Assembly (NCBI GenBank): GCA_034437315.1
Contig: DAOTUC010000376.1
Coordinates: forward strand, 1 to 22,789
Reading direction: 5' to 3'
Length of the DNA stretch: 22,789 nt
Source of the DNA: DSAR01 sp034437315
GTDB taxonomy: Bacteria; Chloroflexota; Anaerolineae; B4-G1
This document shows, piece after piece, positions 1 to 8,170 of this stretch. The translations under genes and the position numbers were made by a program. Position 1 is the stretch's first letter. Each line of letters starts with the position of its first letter. A model generated the notes under the pieces. It was given only the letters and a program-made list of their open reading frames with translations, searched no databases and was not told where the DNA came from.

Positions 1-45
1 CAAAGTTATACTGGTTATACGTCACTGCCGAACAGCGTCTTGCGC

Positions 46-1650
46 TCAGAACATCCGTTGGCGATTGAAGGCGAAGAAGACGGCGATGGCGCCGGCGAGA
101 AGCAGCACGACGATCCCCCCGACCTTGGACAGGGTGGCGATAGCCCGGCTGGTTCTCGATGTATTCGGTGCGTTTTCTTCTTCCTCTTCGTTTTCTGTTG
201 TCGGATCGACGTTTTCCTCAATCTCCGGATCCGTTTCCGCGCCTTCGACTTGTATAGCGCCAAATTGAACGTCCAGGCTGGCGCCCTCGGTGACGGCGAC
301 CGGCCATTCGGCTTGTCCGCTTACTTCGTATCCGGCTGGCGGCTTCATCAACACGCGGTATGCGCCGGACTCTAGGCCGGTGAAACAGTGGGGATCGGGT
401 GAATTGTCGGAGATGTGTTGCGCCACGGCCCCGGAGGGGTTGGCGACGACGAATTCAACGTTGGCGAGCGACTCTTCTGTCGTGGGATCATCCCGGTACA
501 TATTACGATTGCGATCGTGATAGGCCAGGACGCAGATGGTGGCTCCGCCGGCGGGATTTTCGGGCTGCTCGGGATTTTCACTCACGGCGGCCTCCGTCGG
601 CTCGGCTGTCGGGGGGTCGGGCAGTGGGGTGGGCGTCGGCGTCGTGCTGGGCAGGTCGATCACGATCTCTTGGCCCGGCTGGATGAGGTTGTTCGTGCCG
701 ATGGACGAGGCGTTGAGTTCTCGAATTTGATCGACCGTCTTGTTATACATCGCTGCGATGCCGGAGAGCGTGTCGCCGCTCTGGACGATGTGCACCGTCG
801 CGCCATCCGGTCGCGGGGTCGGCGTAGCCATCGGCGTCGGGGGCGGGCCGTCGGTCGGCGTAGGCGGGGGCGGGGGCGGGGTGTCGGTCGGTGGGACGCC
901 CGGCGAGGTCATAACCAGGCTGGTGTCGTCCCAATACGCATCCTGATATTTGGTCGCCCACTTCGTCTGGGAGCGCAGGAAGACGCACACCGATCCATTT
1001 TCCCCGACTTGTGCGGTGATCGGCCCGATCAGACTGTACGTGTCTGGCGAGGGCTTGGGCGTACTCCAGGCGATATGGGGGGAAAAGGGGTCCCGGTTGC
1101 CGTCCGGCGCGATGCCGACCTGGAATGTCTGGTTCCACGGGTCGCCGCAGGAGTAGCCCATCGGTTCGTCCTTGTCGCAACTCCAACCGTGCGCGTAGGC
1201 CGAGAACTGGACCGTCGCGCCAGGTTCCAACCCGTCGACGACCTGATATACGCCCACATCCTGGAGGCGATAGAAGGTGAAGAGCAGAAGGGCGTAATTG
1301 CCGGTGCGGATGCGCTCAATCTCGCCCGTGAAAGGCGCGATCCGCGGAATCGTCTTGACCTCTGGCTGCCCGTATTCTCCATCTCTGCGCCACCAGGTGA
1401 CCCAACCTTGCGGGGTGAAGATATTGTCGTGGAAGGTGTCATAATGCACGTCGTGCGTCCAGTTATCGAGGCACCAGCCGGGTTCCGATCCGGCGCGGCA
1501 GGAAAGGCCCTCGAAACCGGGATTTTTGAGGAGTTCTTGCTCGTCCTGGGCCAGGTTAGCGCGTCCCGGCGCGGCTGTCGCGAGAATGGGTAGCATTCCG
1601 ATCAAAGCAGCGACCAGTAGAACGCCGGTGAGTAATTGTTTTCGATTCAT
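46..1650 (-). CDS. LysM / SdrD-like surface protein with C-terminal membrane anchor
   Basis: 534-residue secreted, probably wall- or membrane-attached protein. Seen in order: signal peptide (MNRKQLLTGVLLVAALIG, about residues 1-27); an N-terminal beta-sandwich-like region (about 40-248, beginning LLKNPGFEG, with several cysteines) resembling carbohydrate-binding modules; a proline/threonine linker; one LysM domain (about 285-331, HIVQSGDTLSGIA...IQPGQEIVI), a family that binds peptidoglycan or other GlcNAc polymers; a second Pro/Thr linker; an SdrD/Cna-B-like domain (about 372-465, ICVLAYHDRNRNMYRDD); an acidic stretch; a transmembrane helix (about 508-528) and a short basic tail. I chose the ATG at 1650 because GGGAGAG lies just upstream and the signal peptide begins there. 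An in-frame ATG at 1737 would add 29 residues, mostly Asp/Asn, and has a weak ribosome site. It has its own promoter 220 bp upstream. The ligand is unknown. Confidence 0.85.
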   Translation of the reverse strand: MNRKQLLTGVLLVAALIGMLPILATAAPGRANLAQDEQELLKNPGFEGLSCRAGSEPGWCLDNWTHDVHYDTFHDNIFTPQGWVTWWRRDGEYGQPEVKTIPRIAPFTGEIERIRTGNYALLLFTFYRLQDVGVYQVVDGLEPGATVQFSAYAHGWSCDKDEPMGYSCGDPWNQTFQVGIAPDGNRDPFSPHIAWSTPKPSPDTYSLIGPITAQVGENGSVCVFLRSQTKWATKYQDAYWDDTSLVMTSPGVPPTDTPPPPPPTPTDGPPPTPMATPTPRPDGATVHIVQSGDTLSGIAAMYNKTVDQIRELNASSIGTNNLIQPGQEIVIDLPSTTPTPTPLPDPPTAEPTEAAVSENPEQPENPAGGATICVLAYHDRNRNMYRDDPTTEESLANVEFVVANPSGAVAQHISDNSPDPHCFTGLESGAYRVLMKPPAGYEVSGQAEWPVAVTEGASLDVQFGAIQVEGAETDPEIEENVDPTTENEEEEENAPNTSRTSRAIATLSKVGGIVVLLLAGAIAVFFAFNRQRMF

Positions 1651-1680
1651 ATTTTCTCTCCCATAAGCATCGAGCAGTTT

Positions 1681-1725
1681 GTCATCGTCGTTATCATCGT
1701 CGTCGTTATCATTATCATCATCATT
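1681..1725 (-). repeat. GAY/AAY trinucleotide run in the leader of the LysM gene
   Basis: About 45 bp made almost only of GAT, GAC, AAT and AAC triplets on the minus strand, between the promoter and the chosen start of the LysM surface gene. If translated from the upstream ATG it would encode an Asp/Asn run. It is more likely untranslated leader. Triplet runs of this kind can change length by slippage. Confidence 0.7.
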
Positions 1726-1870
1726 TTTCCATTTCAACCAAATCGGTTGGTTGTTTTCAATCGGTCATAAACCTGTTTTAGGCAGGCGCATTATTATAAT
1801 CAGGTTGATAGCTGGGATGTGTAGCAGAGGGATTTTCGGGATGAAACTGTACATTCTCAAGAGTGGTGGG

Positions 1871-1898
1871 ATTATAGCACAATGCATGTGCTTGTCAA
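1871..1898 (-). promoter_or_regulatory. sigma70-type promoter for the LysM surface gene
   Basis: On the minus strand a perfect TTGACA (-35, 1898-1893) is followed after 16 bp by a perfect TATAAT (-10, 1876-1871). Transcription would begin near 1864, leaving a leader of about 210 nt before the ATG at 1650. It lies just downstream of the FecR-like gene, so the LysM gene can be expressed independently of the operon. Confidence 0.75.
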
Positions 1899-1941
1899 AC
1901 ATTTCCTTCCAGCTATGTAAAATGACCTGTGAGGGGCGCGA

Positions 1942-3822
1942 TTACTTTTGTCCAATCAATTCCACTTCGGTGATCATCGAATGGTATGAGTGACCGGAGG
2001 CGTAGATGGTAATCTTCTCTATTGATGAGGGGGCTTGGCCGTCTTGCGAGAGCAATGGAATCAGGTTGGGCGAGAAATAGGGATACCAGGTATCTTCCTG
2101 GATTCTGGTATGCTCGTTTCGGGTGGCGCACGTGGTGCAGACGTTGGGGTTAGGCGTCTTGTTTGGTCGCCAGAAGAACCCCTGTAGCCATTCGCGATCT
2201 GTGCCGTAAGCGTCCTGGTAATCGATGTGCACAGTGAGCGGGCATTCGCTGCCGTCGGAACCGCACACCGGCAGATCGTGGTCCTCAATGCGCAACAGGA
2301 GTTGTAGTTGCAACGATTCGAACGTGCTGACGTCGAGGTCCAATGGCTGGGCGACGCCGGTTTCGGCGTGCCCGATACCCTGCCGTTGAATGACGATGGC
2401 CGAATGATCTTCCACGTTGGTCTGTCGGATGATGCCTTCCGGCTGATCATCCCGTTCTACGTCTTTGTTGTAGATGCTCCAATTCGTTCCCCATTCTCCG
2501 CTTGCCCTCAGCGGCGCGGTAAACGTGCTGTTTGCCAGCAGTTGGTGAGTGATAGCGGGGCTATGCTCGACGCCGATGAGTTGGGCTTCGGCGACCATTG
2601 AATGGTAGGTGTGACCTGAGGCGTAGATCTTGACGCCATGGATGCGGTTGGGTGGGCGGCCGTCTTGCGAGAGGGCCGCGATCAGGTTGGGTGAGAGATA
2701 GGGATACCATTCACTCTGCGGCGTCCTGATATGCTCGTTATGCGTGGTGCACATCACGCAGACGGATGGGTTCTGGCTGACGTTCTCGTCGATGCGCCAA
2801 TAGAAACCCTTCAACCACTCGCGCTCTATGCCCTGGGCGTCTTTGTAGTCGATGCGCACCATCACGGGGCACTCGGTGCCGTCGGATCCGCACATGCGCA
2901 GGTTATATTCATCCAGGCCGTGTCTCTTGGCGCGTAACAGCAGATGTAGATGGAGCATGCTCAAGTCTCCAATATCGACGTGAATGGGTTGGGTGACGCC
3001 GGTCTGTGAATGTCCGATCCCGGCCCGTTCGATGATGGCGACTGAATGATTCTCGATGACGGCGCGTTGAATGTCCCCCCTCGGCTGTCCTGTGATCTCG
3101 ACGTCGCGGCTGTAAGCGGTCCAGCATTCGCCCAGCGGCGCGGTGAAATCGCTATCTTCAATCAGGTTGAGGGCGGCCGGCCGGGGGCCGACGATCTGTT
3201 CCCCGTTCGAGATGATTCGCTCGCCCGGCGCAACGGTTTCCTCTACGTCCGCCTGACTGACCTTGGCGAGACCTTCGCGGACGCGCGTCTCCATCGTCGT
3301 TCCATTAGCCTGTATCTCGTAACTCCCAGCGGTGAGCGTCGCCGTTCCGAAAGGAGAGCGCACGTCGACGACGGTGACGCGATCCCCCTGATCGAATATG
3401 TCGATGCGCATTCGCCCGGCTTCCAGGGCCATGACGATGTGGTGGGGTAGATAGCTGGCGGTGAAACGGGGTGAGCGGGCCGAGATGAGCGTGACGCTGG
3501 TGTGATCGTAGATGCGGATGGCAGCCAGGGTTGCATCCCCCTTCGGCGTATACATCACTAATTGGCCCGAAGTGTCCGCTGCGCTGACCCGTGTATTCAT
3601 TGGCACGTCGGTCATGTCGCTCGATACAGAGTTCGGCAGGTCTCGATTGGGGAGGGTGACGCTGATCGGCGCTTTGAATACCTCCAGATCGCTCTTTTGC
3701 GCGACTTGTGTGAAAAGGACGTAGCGCCGAATGCCCCACGGCACAGCGCCGCTCAATCCCAGGCACAGGAAAAAGAACGCCCATAGAACGATCCAAGCGA
3801 ATCTTTCCGGGTTTCTCCTCAT
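1942..3822 (-). CDS. Membrane-anchored FecR-like protein with a duplicated ~200-residue domain
   Basis: 626-residue protein. Seen: one N-terminal transmembrane helix (about 9-27), so the rest is probably outside the cytoplasm; a FecR-like segment (about 130-205, RVTVVDVRSPFGTATLTAGSYEIQ...VREGLAKVS), a fold known from sigma-regulator and envelope proteins; then two homologous copies of a domain of about 200 residues (about 220-417 and 428-626). Both copies share a CGSDG-x-ECP motif, a Cys-x2-Cys followed by NEH, WYPY-x-SPNLI and IYASGH-x-YHSM, so an internal duplication is clear. I do not recognise this domain by name; a beta-sandwich binding module is possible. The ATG at 3822 overlaps the acylphosphatase stop as ATGA, with GGAG upstream, pointing to translational coupling. 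The longer in-frame start at 3870 lies inside the acylphosphatase gene and is less likely. No cytoplasmic anti-sigma domain is visible. Confidence 0.8.
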   Translation of the reverse strand: MRRNPERFAWIVLWAFFFLCLGLSGAVPWGIRRYVLFTQVAQKSDLEVFKAPISVTLPNRDLPNSVSSDMTDVPMNTRVSAADTSGQLVMYTPKGDATLAAIRIYDHTSVTLISARSPRFTASYLPHHIVMALEAGRMRIDIFDQGDRVTVVDVRSPFGTATLTAGSYEIQANGTTMETRVREGLAKVSQADVEETVAPGERIISNGEQIVGPRPAALNLIEDSDFTAPLGECWTAYSRDVEITGQPRGDIQRAVIENHSVAIIERAGIGHSQTGVTQPIHVDIGDLSMLHLHLLLRAKRHGLDEYNLRMCGSDGTECPVMVRIDYKDAQGIEREWLKGFYWRIDENVSQNPSVCVMCTTHNEHIRTPQSEWYPYLSPNLIAALSQDGRPPNRIHGVKIYASGHTYHSMVAEAQLIGVEHSPAITHQLLANSTFTAPLRASGEWGTNWSIYNKDVERDDQPEGIIRQTNVEDHSAIVIQRQGIGHAETGVAQPLDLDVSTFESLQLQLLLRIEDHDLPVCGSDGSECPLTVHIDYQDAYGTDREWLQGFFWRPNKTPNPNVCTTCATRNEHTRIQEDTWYPYFSPNLIPLLSQDGQAPSSIEKITIYASGHSYHSMITEVELIGQK

Positions 3823-4124
3823 AAATAACGCACTCCGAAACTCTTGAATTCCCCGGCGGGGGTTTCCCACTGGTGGGTCACTTTCTGGACGAAGGCGGAT
3901 GGGGACCCCTCGTGCAAGAAATCCAGAAATTCCTTTAACTCGTCCTTGCCGCCTTCGGCGATAGTCTCCACCGCGCCATCCCGGCGATTGGCGACCCAGC
4001 CGGTCAGATTGAGTCGGCGGGTGGTCTGAATGGTATAGAAGCGAAAATTGACGCCCTGGACACGCCCGTGAATAACGGCGTGCAGGCGGGCCTCTGGAAG
4101 TGTGCTCTTATCTTGCTCATTCAT
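3819..4124 (-). CDS. acyP: Acylphosphatase
   Basis: Small cytoplasmic hydrolase (101 residues, family about 90-100) that splits carboxyl-phosphate bonds such as those of acetyl phosphate or 1,3-bisphosphoglycerate. The family signature is complete: GRVQGVNFR (residues 20-28) with catalytic Arg28, and GWVANRRDGAVE (42-53) with catalytic Asn46. An upstream in-frame TTG (4130) exists, but GGGAG is only 1 nt from it and 7 nt from the ATG at 4124, so the ATG is chosen. The stop overlaps the next start (ATGA). It is third in the run exonuclease - PflX - acyP - FecR-like. Confidence 0.93.
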   Translation of the reverse strand: MNEQDKSTLPEARLHAVIHGRVQGVNFRFYTIQTTRRLNLTGWVANRRDGAVETIAEGGKDELKEFLDFLHEGSPSAFVQKVTHQWETPAGEFKSFGVRYL

Positions 4125-4165
4125 CTTCAAACTCCCGCTGCTCTGCTTTTCCGGCTAATTCGGCC

Positions 4166-5098
4166 CTAGAATATGCCCAGGGACGGAATGCGCCGGTCAA
4201 AACGGTGTAGGCCGGCTTCCCTGGCTTGGTGTAGAGCGCGCTCATATTCCTCCGGTGTGATTGAGCGGTCGAGGGGCGACAGTTGGTGGGCTTTGTAACA
4301 CGGCCTGTATTGGGCCATCAGGTTGATGTAGGTGTCGGGTGAGACCTCTTCGGCCAAAAAGCGAGCGATCTCACCGGCGCCGGATAATCCATTGGGCAAC
4401 ACCAGGTGCCGCACCAAGAGCCCCCGCCGTGCGATGCCGTTATCGTCTAACACTAAATCGCCTACCTGGCGATGCATTTCTTTGACGGCGGTTTGGTTGA
4501 CATCGGGGTAGTCTTTGACTTGCGAGTATTTGTGGGCCGTCTCCGCGTCGGCGTATTTCATATCCGGCATGTAAATATCGACAAGGCCGTCCATGAGGGC
4601 CAGTGCTTCCAACGAGTCGTAACCGCCGGTGTTCCACACCAGGGGAAGGCACAACCCGGCCTCGACGGCGATGAGCAGCGCTTCCAGGAAGGGCGACGTC
4701 ACGTGGGTGGGGGAGACCAGGTTGATGTTGTGACAACCCTTATCCTGGAGCGAGCACATCACCTGGGCCAACTTCTCCGGCTGGAAAGCGCGCCCTTGGC
4801 CTGATTGGCTGATGTCATAGTTCTGACAAAACTGGCATTTCATATTGCACCAGGCAAAGAAAATCGTGCCGGAACCGTGATACCCGCGCAGGGGCGATTC
4901 TTCTCCAAAGTGGGGGCCGAAGCTGGACACGATGGCTTGAACGCCGGTCCGACACACGCCCAACGTCTCCGCGCGGTCGACGCCGCACCGGTGACCACAC
5001 AGGTTGCAGGCGTGCAGGCGCTCGCGCGCTGTTTCAACCCGTTCCTTCAGCGCTCCTGTCCGATATAACGATAGATAAGCGGGTTTGAAATTGTCCAT
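4166..5098 (-). CDS. pflX: PflX-type radical SAM protein (pyruvate formate-lyase activating enzyme homologue)
   Basis: 310-residue radical S-adenosylmethionine enzyme of the COG1313/PflX type. The SAM-cluster motif CNMKCQFC lies at residues 84-91. An N-terminal cysteine set (Cys31, Cys34, Cys38, Cys49; CNLCGHRCG...GVC) is typical of this branch and could hold a second metal site. Later motifs (WNTGGYDS, DIYMPDMKYAD, HLVLPNG) match activase-like proteins. The substrate of the family is not established, and no glycyl-radical enzyme is visible nearby. The ATG has GAGGGG at good spacing and lies 10 bp after the exonuclease stop, so the two are co-transcribed. Family assignment is firm; the function is open. 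Confidence 0.9.
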   Translation of the reverse strand: MDNFKPAYLSLYRTGALKERVETARERLHACNLCGHRCGVDRAETLGVCRTGVQAIVSSFGPHFGEESPLRGYHGSGTIFFAWCNMKCQFCQNYDISQSGQGRAFQPEKLAQVMCSLQDKGCHNINLVSPTHVTSPFLEALLIAVEAGLCLPLVWNTGGYDSLEALALMDGLVDIYMPDMKYADAETAHKYSQVKDYPDVNQTAVKEMHRQVGDLVLDDNGIARRGLLVRHLVLPNGLSGAGEIARFLAEEVSPDTYINLMAQYRPCYKAHQLSPLDRSITPEEYERALHQAREAGLHRFDRRIPSLGIF

Positions 5099-5108
5099 TC
5101 TCTGCCCC

Positions 5109-5648
5109 TCACCACGACACCGGGATCTTGTGGAGACGCCAACGACGATCGCGGCATTGGACGTAACCGTTCTGTTGACCGAATTGGTAGACCCGCCACG
5201 TGACCTCGACGTCTCGCTGGCAATACTTGATGACTTCGTCTACCAGGCCCTGGCGGAACCAATAGACCGCCTGTAAACCGTCGGCGCTCTTCGTCTCCCC
5301 CAGCGTGGCGGAAGCGACGTTGTCCAGTTTGGGACGCCATCCCAGGGCCCCGCGCAGGTCTCTCAGCATATCCACCGTCTTTACATTGTCGAAGAGGTCA
5401 TCGGAGGCGGCGTAGGCGCGTAGCACCTCATAATCGAAGCGCAGGACGTTGTACCCGACGACCAGATCCGCCTGACACAGGGCGTCAATTAGACGCTCGA
5501 CCTGTGCTTCGGTATAGACGCGGTACGCCCCTTCGTCAACGTGATAGGTCACGCCGACCGATAGTCGCATATCGCGGATGTGATGCCATCCGCCTACTTC
5601 ATCAGCCAGGAATTGGGTTTCCAGATCGAAAATGACGGTATCGGCCAT
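5109..5648 (-). CDS. DEDDy-type RNase H-fold 3'-5' exonuclease
   Basis: 179-residue protein with the DnaQ-like exonuclease fold. Metal-binding acidic residues are visible: Asp8 and Glu10 in FDLET, Asp72 in GYNVLRFDYEVL, and Asp146 in YCQRDVEVT. Tyr142 four residues before Asp146 gives the DEDDy subtype (Tyr-x3-Asp). It is close to stand-alone 'predicted 3'-5' exonuclease' or YprB-like domains; no polymerase or helicase domain is attached. Two adjacent ATGs exist (5651 and 5648); AAGGAG is 2 nt from the first and 5 nt from the second, so 5648 is preferred. It heads the exonuclease-pflX-acyP-FecR run. The folded 52-bp element at 5679-5730 ends about 30 nt upstream of its start. Substrate (DNA or RNA) cannot be told. 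Confidence 0.87.
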   Translation of the reverse strand: MADTVIFDLETQFLADEVGGWHHIRDMRLSVGVTYHVDEGAYRVYTEAQVERLIDALCQADLVVGYNVLRFDYEVLRAYAASDDLFDNVKTVDMLRDLRGALGWRPKLDNVASATLGETKSADGLQAVYWFRQGLVDEVIKYCQRDVEVTWRVYQFGQQNGYVQCRDRRWRLHKIPVSW

Positions 5649-5678
5649 CATCTCTCCTTGCTATCGTATTAGAGACTG

Positions 5679-5730
5679 AAAAAATTCGCTCAAAGGCCCA
5701 TCCTCAGGCCAATTAGCGCCCCCGGGACGG
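5679..5730 (-). repeat. 52-bp repeated RNA-fold element, copy 1 (terminator/attenuator-like)
   Basis: This stretch is 48/52 identical to 8325-8376, in the same orientation. On the minus strand it reads CCGTCC..., then GGCCTG-AGGA-TGGGCC (6-bp stem with two G-U pairs), then GAGCGAATTTTTT. An outer CGCT/AGCG helix directly before the U-run makes it resemble an intrinsic terminator. The first CCGUCC can instead pair with GGAUGG, which would break the terminator stem. It lies between the peptidase stop (5757) and the exonuclease start (5648), so it could end the first transcript or attenuate the second. Confidence 0.7.
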
Positions 5731-5756
5731 CGGTTAGAGCAATTTTAAGGCGCTCT

Positions 5757-7037
5757 TTAGCGACGCTTTCGCAGCTTGCCGATCATCGGTGCGGCGAGTG
5801 CTAGGCTCAACAGCCACAGGCCGATCCACACGCCGATCTGATCGAATAGAGCGCGTAAGGGGTGGGGGGATAAGCTGGCCCGCCACGCCGTCTCCAATCC
5901 ACTGAAACTGACGCCCAACGCTTGCTCGACGCCCAGTTTACAACTGGCGCCATTGGCGTAGGCGTGGAGTAGTTGCCGAATGCCCTCGGCCCCATAATTC
6001 TCGCGGATAAATTTGACCAGGCTGCCGCTCTGGGCGTAGGAAAGGAGGGCGCTTTGATAATCGGGTGGGAACGGGTGACAGAGATTTTCCAGGGGAATCA
6101 AATGCCCCTGCTCGTAAGCGTTTGCGATAGCCGCGTGATATTCGGTCGTGGGCAACAGTTCGTTGTCGGTGGCCAACCCCTCATCCAACCATTTGGGCAC
6201 GTACCTGTAATTCTCGGCGCCCACAAGGCGGTAGATGAGGAGGTGGGTGATTTCGTGGGGGATGTAGCGTTTCATCTGCCCCTCGTAACCGACGACCGAG
6301 TCGAATGGAATGGACGTGATGATGGCGCCTAATTCTGGGTGCGCCTGACCCACGACCCAATCTCGCCCCGAAAGTTCCATCGCGGCGTCGAGATTGTGCG
6401 GGTTATCGTAGATGTAGAGGTTAATCTCCTCCGGCAAATCGACGTGTAGATCGGCGTTAGCTCGTTTGAGGCTGCTCTGCGCAATGTCGAGGGCCGTCTG
6501 GCCGAAGAGCGGGTCGCCGTGACCGGCGATCCAGTGGACGGCGATGCGGTAAGTCGCGCCAGACTGATCCTGAAACACTTCATCCATGTGTTTCCATTCG
6601 AAGCGCGTATCGATGTAAGTAAAGTGTTGTTTACCGATGACCCATTCATTTCCCTGCTTATCTTCCAATCGCCACCAGAAGGCGACCCGAGCGAAGGGGG
6701 GCAGAGGGGCGTAGCGCGGTTCGTGCTCATATTCGGTTTTGATCTCGCGGGCCGGGCTGACGTCTATGGCGACTTGCTTCGTCTGCTCGTCGCTGGCGGA
6801 GCGGAAGAAGAGGTAGACACGTTCAATTTCAGTTTCGGCGCTGACGTGCAAGGAGAATGTCACGTGTTGGGCGAAGCTGTGTGTGACCTTGTTTTCGTGC
6901 ACGGTGATGTCGTCGAACGCTGCGCCGTGCGCCAGGTCATACGCCTGCACCGGCTCGATGCAGCTGATCGGCGCAAGCGTGAGATAGCAACCAAGCAGCA
7001 ACAGGCGCAAGGTGGTGTGTAAGATGCGTTTAACCAT
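5757..7037 (-). CDS. Membrane-anchored gluzincin metallopeptidase (peptidase MA-like)
   Basis: 426-residue zinc peptidase-like protein. Seen: signal peptide or N-terminal helix (about 4-25); a beta-rich region (about 35-145); then the catalytic part with HEITH at 261-265 (HExxH, two zinc ligands and the catalytic Glu) and WLDEGLA (283-289), whose Glu286 is the likely third ligand. This matches the peptidase MA-like group. A C-terminal transmembrane helix (about 400-419) ends in KLRKRR, so the catalytic domain probably faces outside. The ATG at 7037 overlaps the HEAT-protein stop in a TGATG, so translation is coupled; in-frame TTG and GTG just upstream are less likely. Downstream, the 52-bp folded element may end the transcript. 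Substrate is unknown. Confidence 0.85.
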   Translation of the reverse strand: MVKRILHTTLRLLLLGCYLTLAPISCIEPVQAYDLAHGAAFDDITVHENKVTHSFAQHVTFSLHVSAETEIERVYLFFRSASDEQTKQVAIDVSPAREIKTEYEHEPRYAPLPPFARVAFWWRLEDKQGNEWVIGKQHFTYIDTRFEWKHMDEVFQDQSGATYRIAVHWIAGHGDPLFGQTALDIAQSSLKRANADLHVDLPEEINLYIYDNPHNLDAAMELSGRDWVVGQAHPELGAIITSIPFDSVVGYEGQMKRYIPHEITHLLIYRLVGAENYRYVPKWLDEGLATDNELLPTTEYHAAIANAYEQGHLIPLENLCHPFPPDYQSALLSYAQSGSLVKFIRENYGAEGIRQLLHAYANGASCKLGVEQALGVSFSGLETAWRASLSPHPLRALFDQIGVWIGLWLLSLALAAPMIGKLRKRR

Positions 7038-7984
7038 CACCAATCCGGTTCTTCGGCTAAATGGGTGAAAAGGTCGCCCAAATCGCCGTGCAAGAAGGCC
7101 AACTCGTTGAGCGCGGCGGCGGCGGCGGATTGCAACGCTTCGCTCTCGTCTTGACTATAGCGCTCCAGGACTTCCCGGGCTTTTTCGCCGCCGATCTGGC
7201 CCAGTGCCCACAGGGCGGCCTCTTGCACTTCGATGTCGACGTCTTCGACCAATTCCACCAGTTCCGTCGTCGCTTCCCTAAGCTGTAACTCGCCGCAGGC
7301 CCGGGCCGCCTCGTAGCGCATCTCTGGGTTGGCGTCAAAGATTTTCTGGCGCACGTGTTTGGCCCAACACTTATCGGCGCTGCGCCCCATCGCAAAGACC
7401 GCGCTGATGCGCATTTTCTCCTCCGGCGCGACGTACGCTTTCCTGATCAAATCGTCCACAGACTCGTCTCCCGTGTAGGCCAGCGATTCTAACGCCCGGC
7501 GGCGCACCTCTAGGTGCTCGCCGGAATCCCGGCAGGTCACGAGGAGGGCTTCGTAAGCCAGGTGGCGGGTCGCATTGAGGATCTTTTTTAATTCACCCAA
7601 CAGAATGAAGCGCCCCAACGACATCGCCGCAGCGGATCGGGCGGCTACCGACGGGTCTTCTCGCAGGCGCTCGGCCAATAAGGGAGCCAGGCTGATGTCC
7701 TCGTCTTCCCACAATCCCTCGATAGCCATCGTGCGCACTTCGGCGTTGTCATCGTTCAGAGCGATACGGAAGACAGCGTCGAAGTTCAGGCTGAAGTCGG
7801 CCTCGGCCATCTTGACCAGCATGGCGGTGATGCGACGGCGTAAATCGTCGTCTATATTTTGCCAGGCTTCGCGCACTCGCCCGGCGCTGGCAGTGTCCAG
7901 GTTGGAAAAGTGATATAGGGCCGTTTGTTCGGGCATATCGCCCGTGCGGCGAAGTTCAATCAATAACGTTTCGAGTGTTTCCAT
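7037..7984 (-). CDS. HEAT-repeat protein
   Basis: 315-residue all-helical protein built from HEAT or PBS-lyase-like repeats of about 30 residues. Repeats are visible as short helices with the pattern (D)xxVRxxAxxALG, for example AEVRTMAIEGLW, PSVAARSAAAMSLGRF, LEVRRRALESLAYTG, PEMRYEAARACGEL and IEVQEAALWALGQIGGEKAREVLERY. Such proteins act as scaffolds or protein-binding platforms. No signal peptide is visible, so it is probably cytoplasmic, which is curious given that it overlaps (TGATG) the gene of a membrane-anchored peptidase. The ribosome site before the ATG at 7984 is weak (AAGATAAGT). It is the first gene of the left-hand minus-strand cluster; its upstream region is the repeat island. 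Confidence 0.85.
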   Translation of the reverse strand: METLETLLIELRRTGDMPEQTALYHFSNLDTASAGRVREAWQNIDDDLRRRITAMLVKMAEADFSLNFDAVFRIALNDDNAEVRTMAIEGLWEDEDISLAPLLAERLREDPSVAARSAAAMSLGRFILLGELKKILNATRHLAYEALLVTCRDSGEHLEVRRRALESLAYTGDESVDDLIRKAYVAPEEKMRISAVFAMGRSADKCWAKHVRQKIFDANPEMRYEAARACGELQLREATTELVELVEDVDIEVQEAALWALGQIGGEKAREVLERYSQDESEALQSAAAAALNELAFLHGDLGDLFTHLAEEPDW

Positions 7985-8170
7985 ACTTATCTTTACCGGT
8001 TAACGCTTTCTACACGATTTCAAACTCTTCAATGTCGTTAAGACCTAACCAATAGAATCTTTGCACAGCGAGCAAGAATTTGGCGGTCAATGGTTCCTTT
8101 ATTGGCTCTGGCTCGTCCAGGTTAGGCCCTAACCCAAGTCTGGTTTGCTCTTAAGAGACTATTAAAAAAA

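Noticed and set aside
415..1593. 392-codon open frame opposite the LysM surface gene
   Set aside because: Antisense to a gene with signal peptide, LysM and anchor; the product is Arg/Gly-rich with no domain, as expected for a shadow frame in GC-rich DNA.
1786..1795. Extra TATAAT between the promoter and the LysM gene
   Set aside because: No acceptable -35 lies 16-18 bp upstream on the minus strand; the promoter at 1871-1898 is far better.
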